Source of the DNA: Enchytraeus crypticus | Lineage: Eukaryota; Annelida; Clitellata; Enchytraeida; Enchytraeidae | Assembly (NCBI GenBank): GCA_905160935.1 | Contig: CAJHZI010000262.1 | Span: forward strand, 270,501 to 334,500 | DNA length: 64,000 bases | Direction: 5' to 3' | Shown here: positions 44,201 through 64,000 of the stretch, in pieces | How positions within the stretch are numbered: position 1 is the first letter of the stretch | Layout of the letters: each line of letters begins with the position of its first letter | Made by a program: the position numbers and the translations under genes | The notes under the pieces: generated by a model | What the model saw: only the letters and a program-made list of their open reading frames with translations | Databases searched by the model: none | Told to the model about the DNA's origin: nothing

Positions 44201-44554
44201 GCTTCATGCCTATATGCCCAAGCCTACCTTTTTATTCATGCCTACTTAGGTATGTGCGATTAATGATTCGTCTAACAGCACTAGTCTCGGTCTACCTCAT
44301 TGATTTCTCTTCCATCATGCCTGCAGTCATCATCATTCCAGAGTACCATCCAGAAGAGACGAGAAAGGAGATTAGGATTTGTACAAAGGCTACACATCTC
44401 GTCTTCCTATTTCATATCGTGTTCATCAATATTTTAACTGCACTCATTTACTTCCTATTCATAAATCCATCTCAAATTCTATGTTGATCCTAGATTTAAT
44501 TAACTGCTGTCTAGCTCTAGTAATCTACTTTACTGAGACGATCGAAGTAAAATC

Positions 44555-62226
<17,672 letters not shown>

Positions 62227-62322
62227 GTAGCATCTATCTTTATTTCATATTTCGTTTGCTAAAAAGTCAATTATCTTCTGCGCCGTGGGAGTATTTTTCT
62301 AATTCTAAGTGATTATTTCATA

Positions 62323-62372
62323 AATATTTACATGCATTAGAAAAGAACAGAAACATCAAATTTGGCGAAGAG

Positions 62373-62407
<35 letters not shown>

Positions 62408-63863
62408 GCACTGCCTACTGGCAGGTCCATGGTACATAACGCCTCCACTCTTCTCTGTCTTCCGCCTTCCTCTTCATTTCCACATATGAGTGGGTCTTTA
62501 AATCACCTAACATACCTAATCTCGGCCTGCCCCTGCCTCTTTTTCCTTCATTCTACCTTTTATGATCTCTTTTAATAGACCTTCCCCCCTTAGAATGTGT
62601 CCTATCCATCTCTTCTTCCTATTTCTTAATACATTTATCAACTATCTATCTGTGCCAACTCTCGCCAGGACTTCCTCATTTGTAACCTTTTGAGTCCATC
62701 GAATCCCCTCCATTCTTCTCTAAATCCACATTTCCAATACCTCCAGTTTCCTAATATTTTCCTTCCTTAAGGTCCATGTTTCACATCCATACAATAGCGT
62801 GGTCCAAACCAAAGTTTTCACTATCTTTATCTTTGTGTCTTTCTTTAGACTTTTTGTTAATAGTTCTTTTCTACTACTAAAGGCCGCTTTTGCTTGTGCA
62901 ATCCTACTGCATATTTCCGTCTCACATTTCCTATCATCGGTTATAGTATGACCCAAATATTTGAAACTCCTTACCTGTTCCAATTTCGTACCATTTATTG
63001 TGATATTAACTTCGCCTTTATTATTGGACACTCTCATAACCTTGGTCTTTTTATATTAATCTTCATGCCATATCTTAAAGCCTATCCATTATCTTCTGCA
63101 ATCCAATCTCGCTGCCCGCTACCATTCCTTGGTCATCTGCAAATCGTACATCTTGTAACAAATTCACTCCTACTTTTATTCCTTCTTCCATGTCTTCCAT
63201 GGCTTCCTCCATCAGTGCCTCAGCGTAAATGTTAAACAGCAGCGGCGAAAGGCAACAGCCTTGTCTTACTCCACGTCCTATTTCACCTTCTTCTGAGTAT
63301 TCTTGTTGGATTTTGATTACTGCTCTTTGATTCATGTACAAGTTCAAAATTAGTCTTCTATCTCTCCAGTCAATTCCTATTCTTTTTAAGATATTCATCA
63401 TCGTTATCCAATCAATCCTGTCAAAGGCCTTCTCGAAGTCTACAAAGCATACAAGAACGTCATTTCCATATTCTAATTAAGCTTCTTTCGCAAAGAACCC
63501 GCATTACCCCTATTGCTTCTCTTGTGCCGCATCCTTTCCTAAAACCAAATTGTGTCTTGCTCAGCTGCTTTCGACTGAATGCGATTATTTACTATATTTA
63601 ATAAGATCTTCGATGCATGAGGTATTAAGCTGATTGTTCTGTAATCCGTACACTTCACAGCATTTGCATTTTTGGGAATTGGAATCATCACTGACTTGGT
63701 AAAGTCGTCTGGCCAAATATCTGTATTGTACACGTCCTTACATACCTCCATTAGCTTATTGAGTGTTTCTCCTTCCAACATTTTCAAGAATTCATCTGGG
63801 ATTTCATCTAATATTTACATGCATTAGAAAGGAACAGAAACATCAAATTTGGTGAAGAGCTAC
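62323..63863 (-). mobile_element. (GA)n-tailed LINE, 5'-truncated, flanked by a 54-bp target duplication
   Basis: Insert 62377-63809 (about 1.43 kb) on the - strand. Duplicated flanks 62323-62376 and 63810-63863 match at 52 of 54 bases. Protein blocks in order: FLKMLEGETLNKLMEV, YRTISLIPHASKILL, RDRRLILNLYMNQRA, RGVRQGCCLSPLLFNIYAEA, VRFADDQGMVAGSE (reverse transcriptase active site FADD), INIKKT-type thumb region, LEQVRSFKYLGHTITDD, TLLYGCETWTLRKENIRKLE, and a C-terminus through LRNRKKRWIGHILRGEG. The 3' end carries hairpin CTGCCAGTAGGCAG (62411-62424) and a GA run. A few frame changes. Sits in the intron after the catalytic-His exon of the protease. Confidence 0.92.
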
Positions 63864-64000
63864 TAACAAACGTTAATAACTCTATTTGACTATATAGAAC
63901 AGTCATAAAATTATAAAACTATAAGTACAGAGAAACATATAGAATTATGCAATCGACCGTGAGTCTAATTCTAAATCCAAACATTATGAATTTAATTCAT
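63864..64000. other. Intron sequence, nothing recognised
   Basis: AT-rich continuation of the protease intron to the right edge; no further protease exon is seen. Confidence 0.6.

Larger units (their letters stand above)
34213..44554. other. 10-kb spacer without a recognised host gene
   Basis: AT-rich. Contains SINE A copies (34447, 36203), family C copies (38011, 39204), a broken LINE (38600-39990) and hairpin-forming repeats (40077, 41216). The missing first exon of PAN paralogue 2 should be in here. A small + strand frame at 34762 (MADSSGDQKSLLIIV) has a good start context but no other support. Confidence 0.55.

Overview
This is 64 kb of AT-rich, intron-dense animal DNA. Short coding exons with GT-AG introns, many families of dispersed repeats, microsatellites and tRNA-derived SINEs point to an invertebrate metazoan. 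The mix of genes does not settle the phylum; a lophotrochozoan or a non-vertebrate deuterostome would both fit.

Five genes can be read. (1) + strand, 0.4-6.0 kb: the ELM2-SANT-zinc-finger end of a TRERF1/MIDEAS/ZNF541-type chromatin corepressor. (2) + strand, 9.6-17.3 kb: CCDC97, essentially complete in five exons. (3) and (4) - strand, 20.2-25.6 kb and 30.9-34.2 kb: two tandem paralogues coding for a protein with two PAN/apple-like cysteine domains (secreted, judging from the signal peptide of the first). Exon phases match throughout and one exon is identical in length. (5) + strand, 44.6 kb to beyond the right edge: a type II transmembrane serine protease with seven LDL-receptor class A repeats, one SRCR domain and the first (His-containing) exon of a trypsin domain. 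The rest of the protease lies outside the window.

The space between exons is full of mobile DNA. There is a tRNA-derived SINE (family A) in about 13 clear copies, a second tRNA-like SINE (family B, 4 copies), and two further short retroposons, C (6 copies) and D (4 copies), that share a 5' head but end differently. There are copies of a LINE with a (GA)n tail, one with a 54-bp target duplication, a broken CR1/L2-like LINE interrupted by a family C copy, and a fragment of a LINE with a restriction-like endonuclease. A degenerate Tc1/mariner element and a non-autonomous hAT element with an 8-bp target duplication complete the set.

The observations I rate highest are: (a) two introns of the protease gene end in minisatellites whose repeat unit is the 3' splice site plus the first bases of the following LDLa exon, giving arrays of decoy acceptors; (b) a codon-aligned, decayed duplicate of the SANT helix-3 exon in the corepressor gene; (c) a 3' terminal hairpin shared by short retroposon D and the (GA)n-tailed LINE, suggesting a SINE-LINE partnership; (d) modular retroposons C and D; (e) a protease activation site with Tyr rather than Arg/Lys at P1. 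I did not find a new multi-gene system such as a defence island or gene cluster.
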